NCBI RefSeq assembly: GCF_022669015.1
Contig: NZ_JAKKSL010000002.1
Span: 558,001-622,000, forward strand
Direction of reading: 5' to 3'
From: Colwellia maritima
GTDB taxonomy: Bacteria > Pseudomonadota > Gammaproteobacteria > Enterobacterales > Alteromonadaceae
DNA length: 64,000 nt
The stretch's first letter is position 1, and each line of letters starts with the position of its first letter. The position numbers and the translations under genes were made by a program. Below the pieces are notes generated by a model, which was not told the DNA's origin, did not search any database, and saw only the letters and a list, made by a program, of their open reading frames with translations. Positions 9,434-20,338 of this stretch are shown one piece after another.

Positions 9434-11597
9434 CTACATTGCTTGAATGGCAGTAAGTGCGATGGTGTAAACAATATCATCTACTAAAGCACCCCGTGAT
9501 AGATCATTCACGGGTTTGTTCATACCTTGTAACATAGGGCCAATACTGACTAAATCAGCAGAACGTTGCACGGCTTTATAGGTAGTGTTGCCAGTATTAA
9601 GGTCTGGAAAAATAAAAACCGTTGCTTTACCTGCCACAGGGCTGTTTGGCGCTTTTTTCTTAGCAACATTTTCCATGATGGCTGCATCATATTGCAGTGG
9701 CCCATCAATAATAAGATCAGGTCTTTTCTCTTGCGCTATCTTAGTTGCTTCGGTCACTTTTTCAACGTCTGCACCATAACCTGAGCTACCTGTACTGTAA
9801 CTGATCATGGCAACCCGTGGTGGTATGCCAAATGCTGCAGCTGAATCAGCAGATTGTATTGCTATATCGGCAAGTTGTTCTGCATTTGGTTCAGGATTAA
9901 TGGCACAATCACCATAAACAAGTACTTGATCGGGTAGTAACATGAAGAAGATAGAAGACACCAACGAACAACCGGGTGCCGTTTTTATTAATTGCAGTGC
10001 CGGTCTTATTGTATTGGCTGTTGTGTTAACAGCGCCAGAAACTAAACCGTCTACTTGACCAAGTTTTAGCATCATGGTTGCAAGCATTACATTATCTTGA
10101 AGTAATTCATTAGCAATTACTTCAGTTACCCCTTTATTTTTACGTAATTCCACCAATGGGTTGATATAATTATCACGAATATTCTCCGGGTCCGTTATCA
10201 ATAAACCATCAGGTAAATTTATACCTTGGTGCTCAGCAATACGTAATATTTCCTCTTTATTACCAATGAGCTGACAACGTGCGATATTGCGCTCACAACA
10301 AATAGCTGCGGCTTTAATAGTGCGTATATCAGTACCTTCAGGTAAAACAATCAGTTTATTCGCCTGACGGGCAAGTTCAGTTAATTTATGTCTGAACGCC
10401 GGTGGAGATAACAAGTAATTTGACTCAACTTTCGAAGAAAGCTGCGTGATCCAATCTTTGGATAAATTATCAGCAACATGCTGTTTTACTTTTTCATGGC
10501 GTTGAAGGTCGTCTTGCGGAATTTCAGGGTTAAAATTCATAATATGACGAGAGGTTTGCCATGTATCCGAAGGTACTGATAATACAGGTAAGCCAGAATC
10601 AAGTGCTTGTTGGCAAAGTTCCCATACTTGTTTCGAAGGTTCGTAGCCATTTGTTAGTACTAAGGCACCGAGTTTAGTTCCGTTTAATGCAGATAAACAA
10701 GTGGCAATGATTATATCGGTACGATCTCCAGGGGTTACAATTAAGCGGCCAGGTACCAAATAACTCACTAAATTACTAACACTACGAGCGCAAAAAGCGA
10801 CGCTACGGAAACGTCTGTGTTCCATTTCACCTTGATTAATGATTTTTGCATCGAGATAATTACTAATATCTTTAATGCGTGGGGCAACAAGATCCATTTC
10901 CCACGTAATGGCACCTAATAAATTAAAGCCTTTGTTTTTGAAAATAGGTAACTCTCGCCAAAGGGTAATATCAAAATCTGTATCTATATTTTCTTCATAA
11001 GGCAATAAGCCAAATTCATCTTGATCAGGTGAATTGAGCTTATTCACTATACAACCGAGTAAATGTTTGTTTTTAGTACCGCCATAAGTTTCAGCACTGA
11101 CTTCTAGTCTTTCTTCAAACTCTTTAGCTGAATCATTTCCTGGGGCTGCAACCAATACAATATCTGCACAGAGTGTTCTGGCTACATCCCTATTGATTCT
11201 ACCAAAGATAAGGTTGTCGAGTTGTTGGTATAAGCCCTTCAATAATGACAACATCTTGGTCTTTATTAAAATCATCAAAATTTGCAACAATATCCTCTAA
11301 CACAATACCATGTTCGCCTTTCGCCATTTTCTCTTCAAAGTAGTTTAACGAAATACAACGACTGTTTTGAGAAAGGCTGATTGCTTCAATCGTTTTATTT
11401 TTTTTGGCTAATGAGTTTCTTGACGGTTGGCTAATCGGTTTAAAATGACCTACTTTAATGCCTTTTTGTTCACAAGTGTGCAATAAGCCTAACGCCACAC
11501 TAGTTAAACCAACCCCTGAGCCAACCGGAATTAACATAATTCTGTGTGATTGGTTTTGTGTTGTATTGATATTTGTTGTTTGATTGTTTTTTGACAT
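9434..11597 (-). CDS. pta: Phosphate acetyltransferase, long form (one-base frameshift)
   Basis: Pta converts acetyl-CoA and phosphate to acetyl phosphate. This is the long form: an N-terminal P-loop-like domain ([20 protein letters not shown]), a DRTGG domain ([13 protein letters not shown]) and the C-terminal catalytic PTA_PTB domain with the [12 protein letters not shown] and SYSTGSSG blocks. The N-terminal frame ends after [15 protein letters not shown] and the second frame carries [17 protein letters not shown]. One extra base within about 11202-11220 explains the break. About 720 residues after repair, as expected. ackA is 69 bp upstream on the same strand, forming the usual ackA-pta operon. 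Confidence 0.92.
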
Positions 11598-11666
11598 GTT
11601 ACGTCTCTTGAATTTTGTCTATAGTGGCTATATCAGCGTTAATTTATGCTTTGTTAGGTGTTCTGT

Positions 11667-12938
11667 TTAACTAAGTAGCAATGCTGATTGCTGTGCAATC
11701 ACTAACTCTTCGTTAGTTGCAATTACCCAAAAAAGAGAGAGAGAGAGAGAAGAAGGCCTTGATGATTCTGCTGCGATATTACCACTAGCACCAAAACGAG
11801 TTGCTAGGTTGCTTACGTCGCAAATTTTAAAATTTAACAAACTCAGTTGCGCGATAATTTGTTGTCTAACCCAGGATGAATTTTCACCTATACCACCTGT
11901 AAAAATTAAGCCATCTAATTCAGTTAAACTCGCACTAAAAGAAGCTATGCTCTTAGCGATACGATAACAAAATACGTCGAGCGCTAATTTCGCTAGCGCA
12001 GAGTCATTGTTTTTGCCTTCTAACATGGTTGTTTCTAATGTTCTACAGTCATTACTCAATTGTGATATACCTAACAAACCACTTTTTTTATTCAATAATG
12101 TATCCACTTGCTCAAGTGTATAACCAAGTCGCTCCACTAGATGGAAAATAATGCCCGCGTCAATATCGCCGCATCGGGTGCCCATCATTACGCCTTCTAG
12201 TGGCGTCATGCCCATACTGGTATCAACACTTTCACCATTCTTGATCACCGTCACACTGCATCCATTACCTAAATGCGCGCTAATTAAATTACAGCTAGCT
12301 AATGGTTTGTTTAGTAATTTTGCTACTTGGTTTGCTACAAAGTAATGACTAGTTCCATGAAAACCATAGCGTCTAATGCTATGTTGATTATACAGTTCAA
12401 ATGGAATGCCATATAAATAGGCTTTTTCAGGCATAGTTTGATGAAACGCTGTATCAAATACGGCAATTTGAGGTAACGAAGCAAACGCCTTTTCACAAGC
12501 ATTGATACCTATTAAATTGGTCGGGTTATGCAGTGGTGCAAGCTTAGCAAGATTCTCAATAGTGCTTTTAACATCTTCATTGATTAAGGTTGGTTGTGAG
12601 TATAGTTCACCCCCATGCACAACACGGTGTCCGACAGCACAGATATTTTGAACAAGGTTTAAAATATTAAGTTGTTTTACTAGGTTATTTAAGGCTTCTT
12701 GGTGATCATAGGGAGCGGCTAACGCTTTTGTTTTAGTTGATATTCCCTCGCTATTAGCATGGTATTTTATTTTAATACTTGCATCTTCTGTTGTTAAGCA
12801 TTCAGCTAATCCTGATAATAAGGTGGTTTCTGATTCAGGTTGTATTACTGAAAATTTTACTGAAGAGCTGCCGCAGTTAATCACTAGAATGGCGGGGTTA
12901 TTTATGAGCGTGTTAGATACGTTAGAGGAATTCATCAT
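11667..12938 (-). CDS. ackA: Acetate kinase
   Basis: AckA interconverts acetyl phosphate plus ADP with acetate plus ATP. Of 423 residues, the N-terminus has the nucleotide-binding motif ILVINCGSSSVKF; later come GHRVVHGG, FDTAFHQTMP, YGFHGTSHYFV and the C-terminal GGIGENSS. Near residue 400 the expected stretch before ATNEELVIAQ contains an unusual SLSLSL encoded by an eight-unit AG/CT dinucleotide repeat. The frame is nevertheless open. The gene is divergent from yfbV and upstream of pta, matching E. coli synteny. Confidence 0.95.
   Translation of the reverse strand: MMNSSNVSNTLINNPAILVINCGSSSVKFSVIQPESETTLLSGLAECLTTEDASIKIKYHANSEGISTKTKALAAPYDHQEALNNLVKQLNILNLVQNICAVGHRVVHGGELYSQPTLINEDVKSTIENLAKLAPLHNPTNLIGINACEKAFASLPQIAVFDTAFHQTMPEKAYLYGIPFELYNQHSIRRYGFHGTSHYFVANQVAKLLNKPLASCNLISAHLGNGCSVTVIKNGESVDTSMGMTPLEGVMMGTRCGDIDAGIIFHLVERLGYTLEQVDTLLNKKSGLLGISQLSNDCRTLETTMLEGKNNDSALAKLALDVFCYRIAKSIASFSASLTELDGLIFTGGIGENSSWVRQQIIAQLSLLNFKICDVSNLATRFGASGNIAAESSRPSSLSLSLFWVIATNEELVIAQQSALLLS
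11734..11750. repeat. (AG)8 microsatellite inside ackA
   Basis: Eight AG units follow an A4 tract within the 3' part of ackA and encode alternating Ser and Leu on the minus strand. A two-base slip would shift the last ~25 codons. Confidence 0.9.
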
Positions 12939-12988
12939 TCTTTACATATGACCTTAAAATAGTGAAGCAAAACAGTGTACGTATGACT

Positions 12989-13066
12989 ATTATACCAGTT
13001 TCATTAATTAGGTGATTTATTTTATACGTTGAAATGATCACATAGTTAGTGAGATTGGTATTATAA
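12989..13066 (+). repeat. MITE-like interspersed repeat, copy B (short form)
   Basis: The element begins TATACCAGTTTCATTAATTA and ends TGAGATTGGTATTATAA; its outer bases form an imperfect terminal inverted repeat (ATACCAGTTTCA versus ATACCAATCTCA). Both ends match the 41.7-kb copy, but the interior is deleted to about 45 bp. It lies in the ackA/yfbV divergent spacer. Confidence 0.75.
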
Positions 13067-13171
13067 CGGTTAGAGAATAAAAATAGTTGATACAAGGCAA
13101 AATTTATATTAAATATGTATTACTTTTTAGAGTCACTTTTCCAAGTTATGCTTTAATGCTATAGTTATCTT

Positions 13172-13639
13172 ATGAACTTATCTGTTGTTGAACTTATCAA
13201 GCTAGGCCAAAGGTATTGTAAACTTTGGCCAGAAAAAGCTGAATTAGCTAGGTACTTTGCCGACTATCGTGCTGTGCAAAGCGCTCGTTTTGTGTGTCGT
13301 TATTTTCCTGCTTTAGCGTTATTTACTGTGGTGATGCAACTTTATTTTGCGACAGGTTTTTTTACCGGTACAGGTAAAATAAATAATGCCTTAAATGCGT
13401 TACCTCAAGCCTTAGTATATGGTGTGTTTTTGTTGTCAATTCCTGTTCAAGCTTTGGTTATTTTGGGCGTAAAAGCGGATAAGTTTTTACCTCCTTCACT
13501 AGCTTCGTGGTATCGCAACGGGTTAGAAAAAGCGAAAGAGCAAGGTAGCGTTAATAAACTAACAGAGTTAACCGTTTCTAAACCTAAATACATTGATTTA
13601 GCTCAATTGTTACAGCTTACTTTCTCTTCTCGAAATTAA
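13172..13639 (+). CDS. yfbV: UPF0208/DUF412 inner-membrane protein YfbV
   Basis: This 155-residue protein contains two membrane helices (about 45-62 and 80-102) and the family's start pattern LGQRYCKLWPEKAELARYF. YfbV is conserved beside ackA-pta in gammaproteobacteria. In E. coli it affects Ter macrodomain insulation, though the molecular role is unclear. It is divergent from ackA and followed by a tandem repeat/hairpin that may serve as terminator. Confidence 0.92.
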   Translation: MNLSVVELIKLGQRYCKLWPEKAELARYFADYRAVQSARFVCRYFPALALFTVVMQLYFATGFFTGTGKINNALNALPQALVYGVFLLSIPVQALVILGVKADKFLPPSLASWYRNGLEKAKEQGSVNKLTELTVSKPKYIDLAQLLQLTFSSRN

Positions 13640-13651
13640 TAATATTTAATT

Positions 13652-13715
13652 GTAGTGGTTAAACAATGTAGTGGTTAAACAATGTAGTGGTTAAACAATA
13701 TAGTGTTTAACCACT
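13652..13715 (+). repeat. Three tandem 16-bp units ending in a hairpin, between yfbV and rlmA
   Basis: The unit GTAGTGGTTAAACAAT is repeated three times at 13652-13699. It is followed by GTTTAACCACT at 13705-13715, the reverse complement of the repeat core. The last unit can therefore form a hairpin terminator for the convergent yfbV and rlmA genes, with two spare 5' arms. Confidence 0.85.
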
Positions 13716-13725
13716 GTTGTTAGTG

Positions 13726-14537
13726 TTATTTTTGATATAAACGCAGAACAAAATCTGCCTGACAAGTAAAAGTTGTCATGGAACTAATTTGTTTAATGAG
13801 TGCTTGTGATGCTTTAAAGGCGAAAGGTGTCATAGCAAGTAAATTTAGCACGTCATCACTTCCGTTAAAATGCATATGATAGGTTAATCTTTTTTCTTCA
13901 ACGAGTGTTAATTTTTCTATTGGTTTTTTACTGGTATCATGCTCGTTAGCTTGTTTATATATAAGCGTCTTTAATTCAAATAAGTGTTGCTCGAGTGGCG
14001 TTACCGTTAAAAGAAAACCATCTTTTGCCAGTAATCGCGTGAATTCAGTTTCTAAAATTGGCGCATAAACAGAAACTATCCAACCAAAGTAACTATCTGC
14101 AAAACTTAATTTAGATAAAGTCCCGACACTAAAATGACATTGTTGATATCGTTTAGCAGCAATCTTTATTGTTTCTTTGGCAATATCGACACCATATACT
14201 TTATTTGTACTTGTTTTATATTGATGTGTATAAAAACCTTCACCACAACCTGACATCTAATACTGGCGCGTTTGAATTGCCATATTGTTGGTATAGCTCC
14301 AAACATTTTATCAACCAATGGTTGGTAAAAACCTTTATCAAGAAACGCACGTCTAGCATTGACCATGTCTTTATTATCGCCCGGTGCTTTTGAATGTTTA
14401 AACTGCACAGGGAGTAAATTAACATAACCTTGTTTAGCCCGATCAAAGCTATGATTATTAATACAACGGTAAGTATTGTCATTCAAAATCAAAGCTTGCT
14501 GACAAAGGGGACAAAGGTAGTTTTCTAATTCAGACAT
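13726..14537 (-). CDS. rlmA: 23S rRNA (guanine745-N1)-methyltransferase RlmA (two frame breaks)
   Basis: RlmA methylates G745 of 23S rRNA. The N-terminus has the zinc finger CPLCQQAL...CINNHSFD followed by the family sequence RAKQGYVNLL. The SAM motif is split: one frame carries LELYQQYGNSNAPVLDV and the next SGCGEGFYTH. Removing one A from the A4 run (plus T4 at 14306-14309) and one base at about 14251 yields VLDVGCGEGFYTH without other change. About 270 residues after repair, normal for RlmA. Downstream of xthA on the same strand, 15 bp apart. Confidence 0.88.
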
Positions 14538-14552
14538 GCGTGACCTGTTGAT

Positions 14553-15362
14553 CTAATTTTTGAAAGTTGACCAAATAGGTGCGTGATCAGATGGCTTTTC
14601 TATGCCACGTAATTCGTAATCTATGTCTGATTCTATACAATGTGTACTTAGGCTTTGTGTTGCTAAAATGACGTCAATACGTAAACCACGATTATCATCG
14701 AAACCACGTGAACGGTAGTCAAACCATGAATATTTTTCACTTAGATCGGGATGAAGTTGTCTGAAAGTATCAGTAAATCCCCAATCCATTAAGGTGGTTA
14801 ACCATTCACGCTCTTCCAATTGAAATGAACACTTACCCGTTTTTAGCCAACGTTTGCGGTTTACTTCACCAATACCAATATCTAAATCCAGTGGTGAAAT
14901 ATTAATATCACCCATAACAACAATATTTTCGTCTTTAGTGTGATGCTCATTTAAGTAAGTCATTAAATCTTTATAAAATTGTCTTTTGTACGGATATTTT
15001 GTTTCATGGCTAATGTTCTCTCCTTGAGGAAAATAACCATTTAACACGGTGATCTTTTCGCCTTGGTCGTTTATGGTTTCTACCATAATCATGCGACGCT
15101 GAGCATCGTCATTATCAGTAGGAAAGCCTTTTTGAACTTTTATGGCTTCTTTTTTACATAACATAGCAACGCCGTAATGAGCCTTTTGACCATGAAAATA
15201 AACGTGATAACCCATGGCTTCAACTGCTTCAAGTGGAAACACTTCATCATGGACTTTAATTTCTTGTAAACCAATAATATCAGGTTGATGTTTATCAATA
15301 ATTGCTTGTAATTGATGGAGGCGAGCGCGAAGGCCATTAATGTTGAAAGAGATAATTTTCAT
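14553..15362 (-). CDS. xthA: Exodeoxyribonuclease III
   Basis: XthA is the main AP endonuclease and 3'-repair exonuclease. The 269-residue protein shows the EEP-superfamily motifs: Asn7 in SFNINGLRA, Glu34 in [15 protein letters not shown] with the Asp/Asn pair, and the C-terminal catalytic SDHAPIW. Length equals that of the E. coli enzyme (268). The frame is intact. It precedes rlmA and is divergent from the VC2046/SO_2500-like gene. Confidence 0.96.
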   Translation of the reverse strand: MKIISFNINGLRARLHQLQAIIDKHQPDIIGLQEIKVHDEVFPLEAVEAMGYHVYFHGQKAHYGVAMLCKKEAIKVQKGFPTDNDDAQRRMIMVETINDQGEKITVLNGYFPQGENISHETKYPYKRQFYKDLMTYLNEHHTKDENIVVMGDINISPLDLDIGIGEVNRKRWLKTGKCSFQLEEREWLTTLMDWGFTDTFRQLHPDLSEKYSWFDYRSRGFDDNRGLRIDVILATQSLSTHCIESDIDYELRGIEKPSDHAPIWSTFKN

Positions 15363-15729
15363 AAATAAAGCTCAAAAAAATTTGTTGAATATGCTACCAG
15401 AAACCCATTTAAAAAACTTGCGTTATTCTCTTTAACTCGGGGCTAATTGTCATTTTTTTGATAATAATACTGACTTATTTCAATGTAAATAAAGTGAGAG
15501 CTTATTAAAGAAACAAACAAATAAATTTAATTTTTTGTCATTTGGATGTTTTGTTATTTGGTATGTGCACGCAAATAAACAATATAAATAGCAAATTAAA
15601 TTCATATAATTTGCTATTTATATTAAAGCTTTATGTAAAAGTGTCGATAACGTCTTTACTAAACACATGTAAAATGTCTTTTCATTAAATATTTTCATGG
15701 CTTCAGCATCAAACTAAGAGAACGAACCT
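15363..15729. other. Intergenic region with an 18-bp perfect inverted repeat
   Basis: This 367-bp spacer separates divergent genes. It contains a perfect 18-bp inverted repeat (15581-15598 and 15607-15624, arms AATATAAATAGCAAATTA and complement) around an 8-base loop. There is no T-run on either side, so it does not look like a terminator. The rest is AT-rich without a visible gene. Confidence 0.7.
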
Positions 15730-16305
15730 TTGGCTGTAAACGTAGTAGATGACAACGTTAATAATAACACAGCAACGGTAAAGCCGTTGCTGCATGAATT
15801 GCAATTGGGTGAACAATTAAACCAATGCATTCATGAGTCAAGACGCTCAGACTTTTCCTTAATGTTAGCGATGTTATGCGATGATGTAAGAGAACAAAGC
15901 CAATTTGTGTTACCTAAATCTTTATCTGCTGATGGCTTGCCCGTAGATAAAAACACTCATGATAATATAACGCTAAGAAAATATTTTGACCTCCCTGAAC
16001 AAGCTCCTTTATCGTTAGGGTCTATGCAGCAAATTGATGAGTATAATCAAGGACAATTGATTGCTAACAACGATTTGATAACGTTACATTTGTCAGACGC
16101 ATTATCACCTAAACCACTTTCTTTTAGAAATGAACCTAATCATATACCTGATATTATTGGTAATACTAGTTTAATTTGCCAAGAGAAACATGCAAACCCT
16201 CAAAAAGAAGTACTTAATAAACCATTAAACATGCAAGTAGAACAATGGTTGAAATTGATTCAACATTCAGTTGTTAGTTCAAAGGTTGTAGATGTGGCAG
16301 CCTAA
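15730..16305 (+). CDS. VC2046/SO_2500-family protein of unknown function
   Basis: This 191-residue cytoplasmic protein has the start pattern LLHELQLGEQLNQCIHESRRSDFSLMLAML, which I associate with the uncharacterised VC2046/SO_2500 family of marine gammaproteobacteria (quoted from memory, not from a search; split here as LLHELQLGEQL and ESRRSDF). The start is a TTG at 15730 with a weak AAGAG site; no in-frame ATG lies near it. The C-terminus ends with a conserved-looking MQVEQWLKLIQHSV. No motif indicates an activity. Confidence 0.7.
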   Translation: MAVNVVDDNVNNNTATVKPLLHELQLGEQLNQCIHESRRSDFSLMLAMLCDDVREQSQFVLPKSLSADGLPVDKNTHDNITLRKYFDLPEQAPLSLGSMQQIDEYNQGQLIANNDLITLHLSDALSPKPLSFRNEPNHIPDIIGNTSLICQEKHANPQKEVLNKPLNMQVEQWLKLIQHSVVSSKVVDVAA

Positions 16306-16328
16306 GCCTGCGGTTAACGTCAAATTAT

Positions 16329-16904
16329 TTACCGCAACATTTTACCGCAACATTGTTTATATTTTTTCCCTTTTTTGGGTAACCAACCGGTAGCGTAGTG
16401 GTTACAAGGGCAAAGATCTTTTCGCTTTATTTCTGTAAGTTCACTGTGCTTAATAATATCACCGTCTAGATATCGCCAATGTAAGTTTTGATCTTTATCT
16501 TTTTCCTCAATAGCAGCTTCTAATACAAAACGAGAGTTTTCATGTAATTCAAATAATCTGTTGTCGTTAATGTAAAAAGCAGAAAACTCAACAAAATGTT
16601 CCGGTGAATCATTCGTTGTAACATGACTGTTGGGGTTTGTATTATGTACTTGCAAAGCAATCCATACACATGCATTGGCCCAGTCTTCAATGTCTTTTAC
16701 GGTTTGTAATTCTTGGCTAGTTTTAGCATATGTATCATAAATATATTGGCTATTACCGCTAGCATAAGCACTAAAACGAGAACGCATCAACTGCTCAGCA
16801 GTTTTAGGGAAAGTTTGTGGGCCATGTTGCTCTGTAATATATGGCTGACAACAGTTGGCAAAGGTTTCACTGCTGCCACAGAAACATCTGTTTTTAGAGG
16901 TCAT
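16329..16904 (-). CDS. YchJ/UPF0225-family SEC-C motif protein
   Basis: This is about 191 residues with SEC-C type zinc motifs at both ends: CFCGSSETFANCCQPY at the N-terminus and CPCNHYATGW...QCCGK at the C-terminus. Between them is an NTF2-like domain with the YchJ signature RSRFSAYASGN. I use the internal start at 16904 (MTSKNRCFCGS) because homologues begin there; the frame is open further upstream to 17012. Its role is unknown; SEC-C motifs bind zinc and often ribosomal or SecB partners. Confidence 0.88.
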   Translation of the reverse strand: MTSKNRCFCGSSETFANCCQPYITEQHGPQTFPKTAEQLMRSRFSAYASGNSQYIYDTYAKTSQELQTVKDIEDWANACVWIALQVHNTNPNSHVTTNDSPEHFVEFSAFYINDNRLFELHENSRFVLEAAIEEKDKDQNLHWRYLDGDIIKHSELTEIKRKDLCPCNHYATGWLPKKGKKYKQCCGKMLR

Positions 16905-17149
16905 GGTCAATGGTAAAATTCTAGGTTTGATAATATTACGTTTTATTTTAGCATAAAACCATTTATCGCAGAAAGGCGTTAACTGGTGGTTTTCCCTTAC
17001 ACTTTCAAGCAAAAGTAAAATATTCTATTAGGCTATGTATATTGATCATCATTAGTTTGATCAGTATAACTATTACCTAAGCAAATTTAATGTTTTATAT
17101 ACATTCATTACAATTAATTATTCCTCAAAAATAAAGAGCCTATAAATTG

Positions 17150-19620
17150 ATGAAATTAAAATTAATCGCTGCAACGTTTAGCCTTTCTTTAGTTGCTTGC
17201 GTTAACACACAAGAAACATCACAGAGTCAACCTAACCCGGTGATATCTCCTGCACCTGTGATGATCAGTTCAACCAATGTTCAGTCGTTACAAACCAAAA
17301 CTAAAGTGATTACACTTGAGCAGATTATGGCGGATCCTGATTGGTTTGGTCGTGCACCTGAATCATGGTATTGGGGAGATGATAGTAATACTGTTTATTA
17401 TAAGCAGAAGCAATTAGGTAATCCATTAAGAGATTTATGGGTTAAAAAATTAGATCACGGAAGTAAAGTACAGCAAGTCACTATGTCTAATCTACATAAG
17501 GTTGCTGATAATCGTGCAAAAATAAATCAGGACAAAAGTCTTGAATTGTATACTTTTGAGGGCAACGTTTTTGTTAAAAACCTTGCTAACAAATCAGTTA
17601 AACAAATGACTTACACTTCAGTCAATGAAACAGACGTACAGTTTTTAACCAACGGAAATATTGCTTACAGGGTAGACAATGTTTTTTACAGTCATGATTT
17701 AATAACAGGGCAGGTGATTGAGTTAGCTAATTTGCAAATGACTGAAAAACCGAAAGAGACACAAGCACCAGAAAGTTACTTAGCCAAAGAACAACACAAA
17801 CTCATTAATTATATTGCTTTACAACAACGTAATGACAAATTGCAAGCACAACACACAGCAACGTTGGCTGATCAAAATAATACCGTTACATCAACAAAAT
17901 ATTATTTTGGTCAAGACAACCGTGTAAGCCATGCCAGTTTATCACCAAGCAGGCGATAAACTATTAGTGAGTATCACCACCGTTGTACCCAATGATGACA
18001 CTGATATCATGCCTAATTACATCACTAAAGATGGTGTTATTAAAGCTGAAAAAGTACGTGCTCGCGTTGCTGATAATCGTCAATATAAAGAAGAAATTTT
18101 TATTATTGATTTAACCAAAGGTGAGAAGTCGGCATTAAGTTATGAAACTTTACCCGATTTTGATACCGATGTTTTAGCCAAAGTTAAAGAAGAAAACTAT
18201 GCCCGTTCAGGCAAAACTTATCAAAGCAAAAAACACCCCCGAAATATTCATTTAATGCAAATGTGGTTCCCGGTTAAATGGAATGCACAAGGCAACCAAG
18301 TTGCCTTAATGCTAGAAGCTTGGGATAACAAAACCCGTTGGTTAACAACGGTTGACTTTGCCAACAACAAATTAGTAAACCAAGATAAACTGCACGATGA
18401 TGCCTGGATTAACTATTCAATGAATGAATTTGATTGGGTCGGTAATGATGCGCTTTATTACCTTTCTGAAGAAACAGGGTATTCACATCTTTATCATAAA
18501 GCACTGAATAGCAAGAAAGCTAAGCAGCTCACTAGCGGTAAATTTGAAGTGAGTAATGTAACGTTAACTCAAAACCAACAAGGCTTTATTTTTAAGGCAA
18601 ATAAAAAACACCCAGGTATTTATGAAATATACCAAGTGGATTTAGCTAAAAACGTTAAAACATTAACTGATTTAGGAGGTATGAACGATTACGCGCTTAG
18701 CCCTGACGAGTCAAAATTACTTATTGAGCATTCTAGTTTAACTATGCCACCAGAGTTATATGTTCAGCCGTTAAATGACAATGCGCAAGCGACTCAAATT
18801 ACTTATACCGTATCTGAGCAATTTAAATCACTGCCTTGGGTTGCACCAAGTATTGTGGCTATTCCATCTTCTCACCAAGAAGAGCCAATATATTCGCGCG
18901 TTTATTTACCACACAATTTTGATAATAAGAAAGAAAAAAATCGTGCCGTAATGTTTACTCACGGGGCAGGGTATTTACAAAACTCTCACCTGGGTTGGTC
19001 AGGTTATTTTCGTGAATTTATGTTCCATTCACTGTTAGTGCAACAAGGGTATGTTGTTATCGATATGGATTACCGTGCATCAATTTGGTTATGGTAGAGA
19101 TTGGCGCACAAGTATATATCGTCATATGGGTAAGGTAGAAGTTGAAGACATGCGCGATGGTGTTAATTGGATTGTAGAAAACGCCAATGTTGACCCAAAA
19201 CGTGTAGGTACTTACGGTGGCTCTTATGGCGGGTTTTTAACGTTAATGTCAATGTTTACAGACCCAACGTTATTTGAATCTGGCTCTGCCATTCGTTTGG
19301 TGTCTGATTGGGCATATTATAATCATGGTTATACTTCAAACATACTGAATACACCAGAAGATGACGCAATAGCCTATGAGCGCAGCTCACCTATTTATTT
19401 TGCACAAGGTTTAGCAAAGCCATTATTAATCAACGCACCGATGGTTGATGATAATGTGTTTTTTGAAGACACCGTACGCTTAGTACAACGCTTAATTGAA
19501 TTAGAAAAACAAGATTTTGAAACGGCTATTTACCCTGTAGAGCCGCATGGCTTTGTTCAACCAAGTTCATGGTTAAATGAATATCGCCGTATTTATAAAT
19601 TGTTTGAAAATACGCTTTAA
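17150..19620 (+). CDS. S9 family (DPP IV/prolyl oligopeptidase-type) lipoprotein peptidase (two frame breaks)
   Basis: After repair this is a lipoprotein serine peptidase of about 823 residues. The signal peptide ends in a lipobox LVAC. The middle is a DPPIV N-terminal beta-propeller (repeated WYW/YYLSEETGY-type blades). The C-terminal alpha/beta hydrolase has the nucleophile GTYGGSYGGF, an Asp in MVDDNVFFED and the His in EPHGF. Breaks lie at about 17951 (removing one A gives SPSGDKLLVS) and at about 19081-19088 (giving DYRAS-xGYGRDWR). It likely removes dipeptides from peptides in the periplasm. A terminator follows. Confidence 0.88.
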
Positions 19621-19653
19621 ATACACATTAAAAACAAATATTAAACACATTTG

Positions 19654-19690
19654 GGGCAAGTACAGGTAAAACTCTGTACTTGCCCTGTTT
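19654..19690 (+). terminator. Rho-independent terminator after the S9 peptidase
   Basis: The 12-bp perfect stem GGGCAAGTACAG / CTGTACTTGCCC has an 8-base loop and is followed by TGTTT. It marks the left edge of the accessory region. Confidence 0.85.
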
Positions 19691-20005
19691 ATAAATAAAA
19701 TTATGGTCAGTTCAACGTAAGCTTGTTAGCAAAAATCTCGTCTTACCATTCTCAATTCACGCACATTGATAGTCATCATAAATATCATCAATTCGTAAGT
19801 TAAAAACTGTATTAATTCTTGTTACAACCATACAAGCAAGTACAGTTCGTTAACTTTATGTGCCTTTAACCACTTTTTTACTAGTTGATCAAATGTAAAT
19901 TACTTAGAGATAATTCAAATAATTCAGCTAAGGTTTTGGTATTAAGTTATTGATGACAAGTGATAATAAGAGTATTGTGGATTTTAAAATTTACATGGTA
20001 GAAGG
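19691..20005. other. Intergenic start of the accessory region
   Basis: I find no gene in these 315 bp. The last 45 bp, including the ribosome site of the next gene, are nearly repeated at 20547-20599. Confidence 0.5.
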
Positions 20006-20338
20006 ATGAATGTCGTGTATAAACATGACGTTGGTTCTTCTAAAAAAGCTGTTATGTATTTTCTGGATAATAATATGAACATTGACGTTAAGTGGTTGGG
20101 TGAAAATCATCCTGAAGCAGGTGTACAAGATGATTTAGAAGTTGCTGTTAGAGAAGATCTTGGTTTTGAAGCAAATGATAGGGCAAAACCTTGTCATGAT
20201 GGAACTCTTCATGTGGAGCTTAGTCTTGTTGGGCCACTGCTTGACGAAATTGTCGGTAATGTGAAATGTAATTGTGGTAAAAGTTATTTAAAAATTCATG
20301 GTACCGCAACTCAAAGTATTAGTTACAGCAGATTTTGA
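20006..20338 (+). CDS. Hypothetical 110-residue protein
   Basis: I do not recognise this protein. It is acidic and soluble, with a Cys-containing pair of motifs, AKPCHDGTLHVE (about residues 60-71) and VKCNCGKSYLKI (about 85-96), which could be a metal or zinc site. A GTAGAAGGATG ribosome site precedes the ATG. Its leader and first 16 codons recur, diverged but codon-conserved, at 20547-20647, so a paralogue once lay just downstream. The placement at the edge of a cassette region suggests an accessory gene. Function unknown. Confidence 0.6.
   Translation: MNVVYKHDVGSSKKAVMYFLDNNMNIDVKWLGENHPEAGVQDDLEVAVREDLGFEANDRAKPCHDGTLHVELSLVGPLLDEIVGNVKCNCGKSYLKIHGTATQSISYSRF

Noticed and set aside
9566..9784. 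Plus-strand ORFs opposite pta
   Set aside because: They are antisense shadows of a conserved enzyme with no homologue-like features or ribosome sites.
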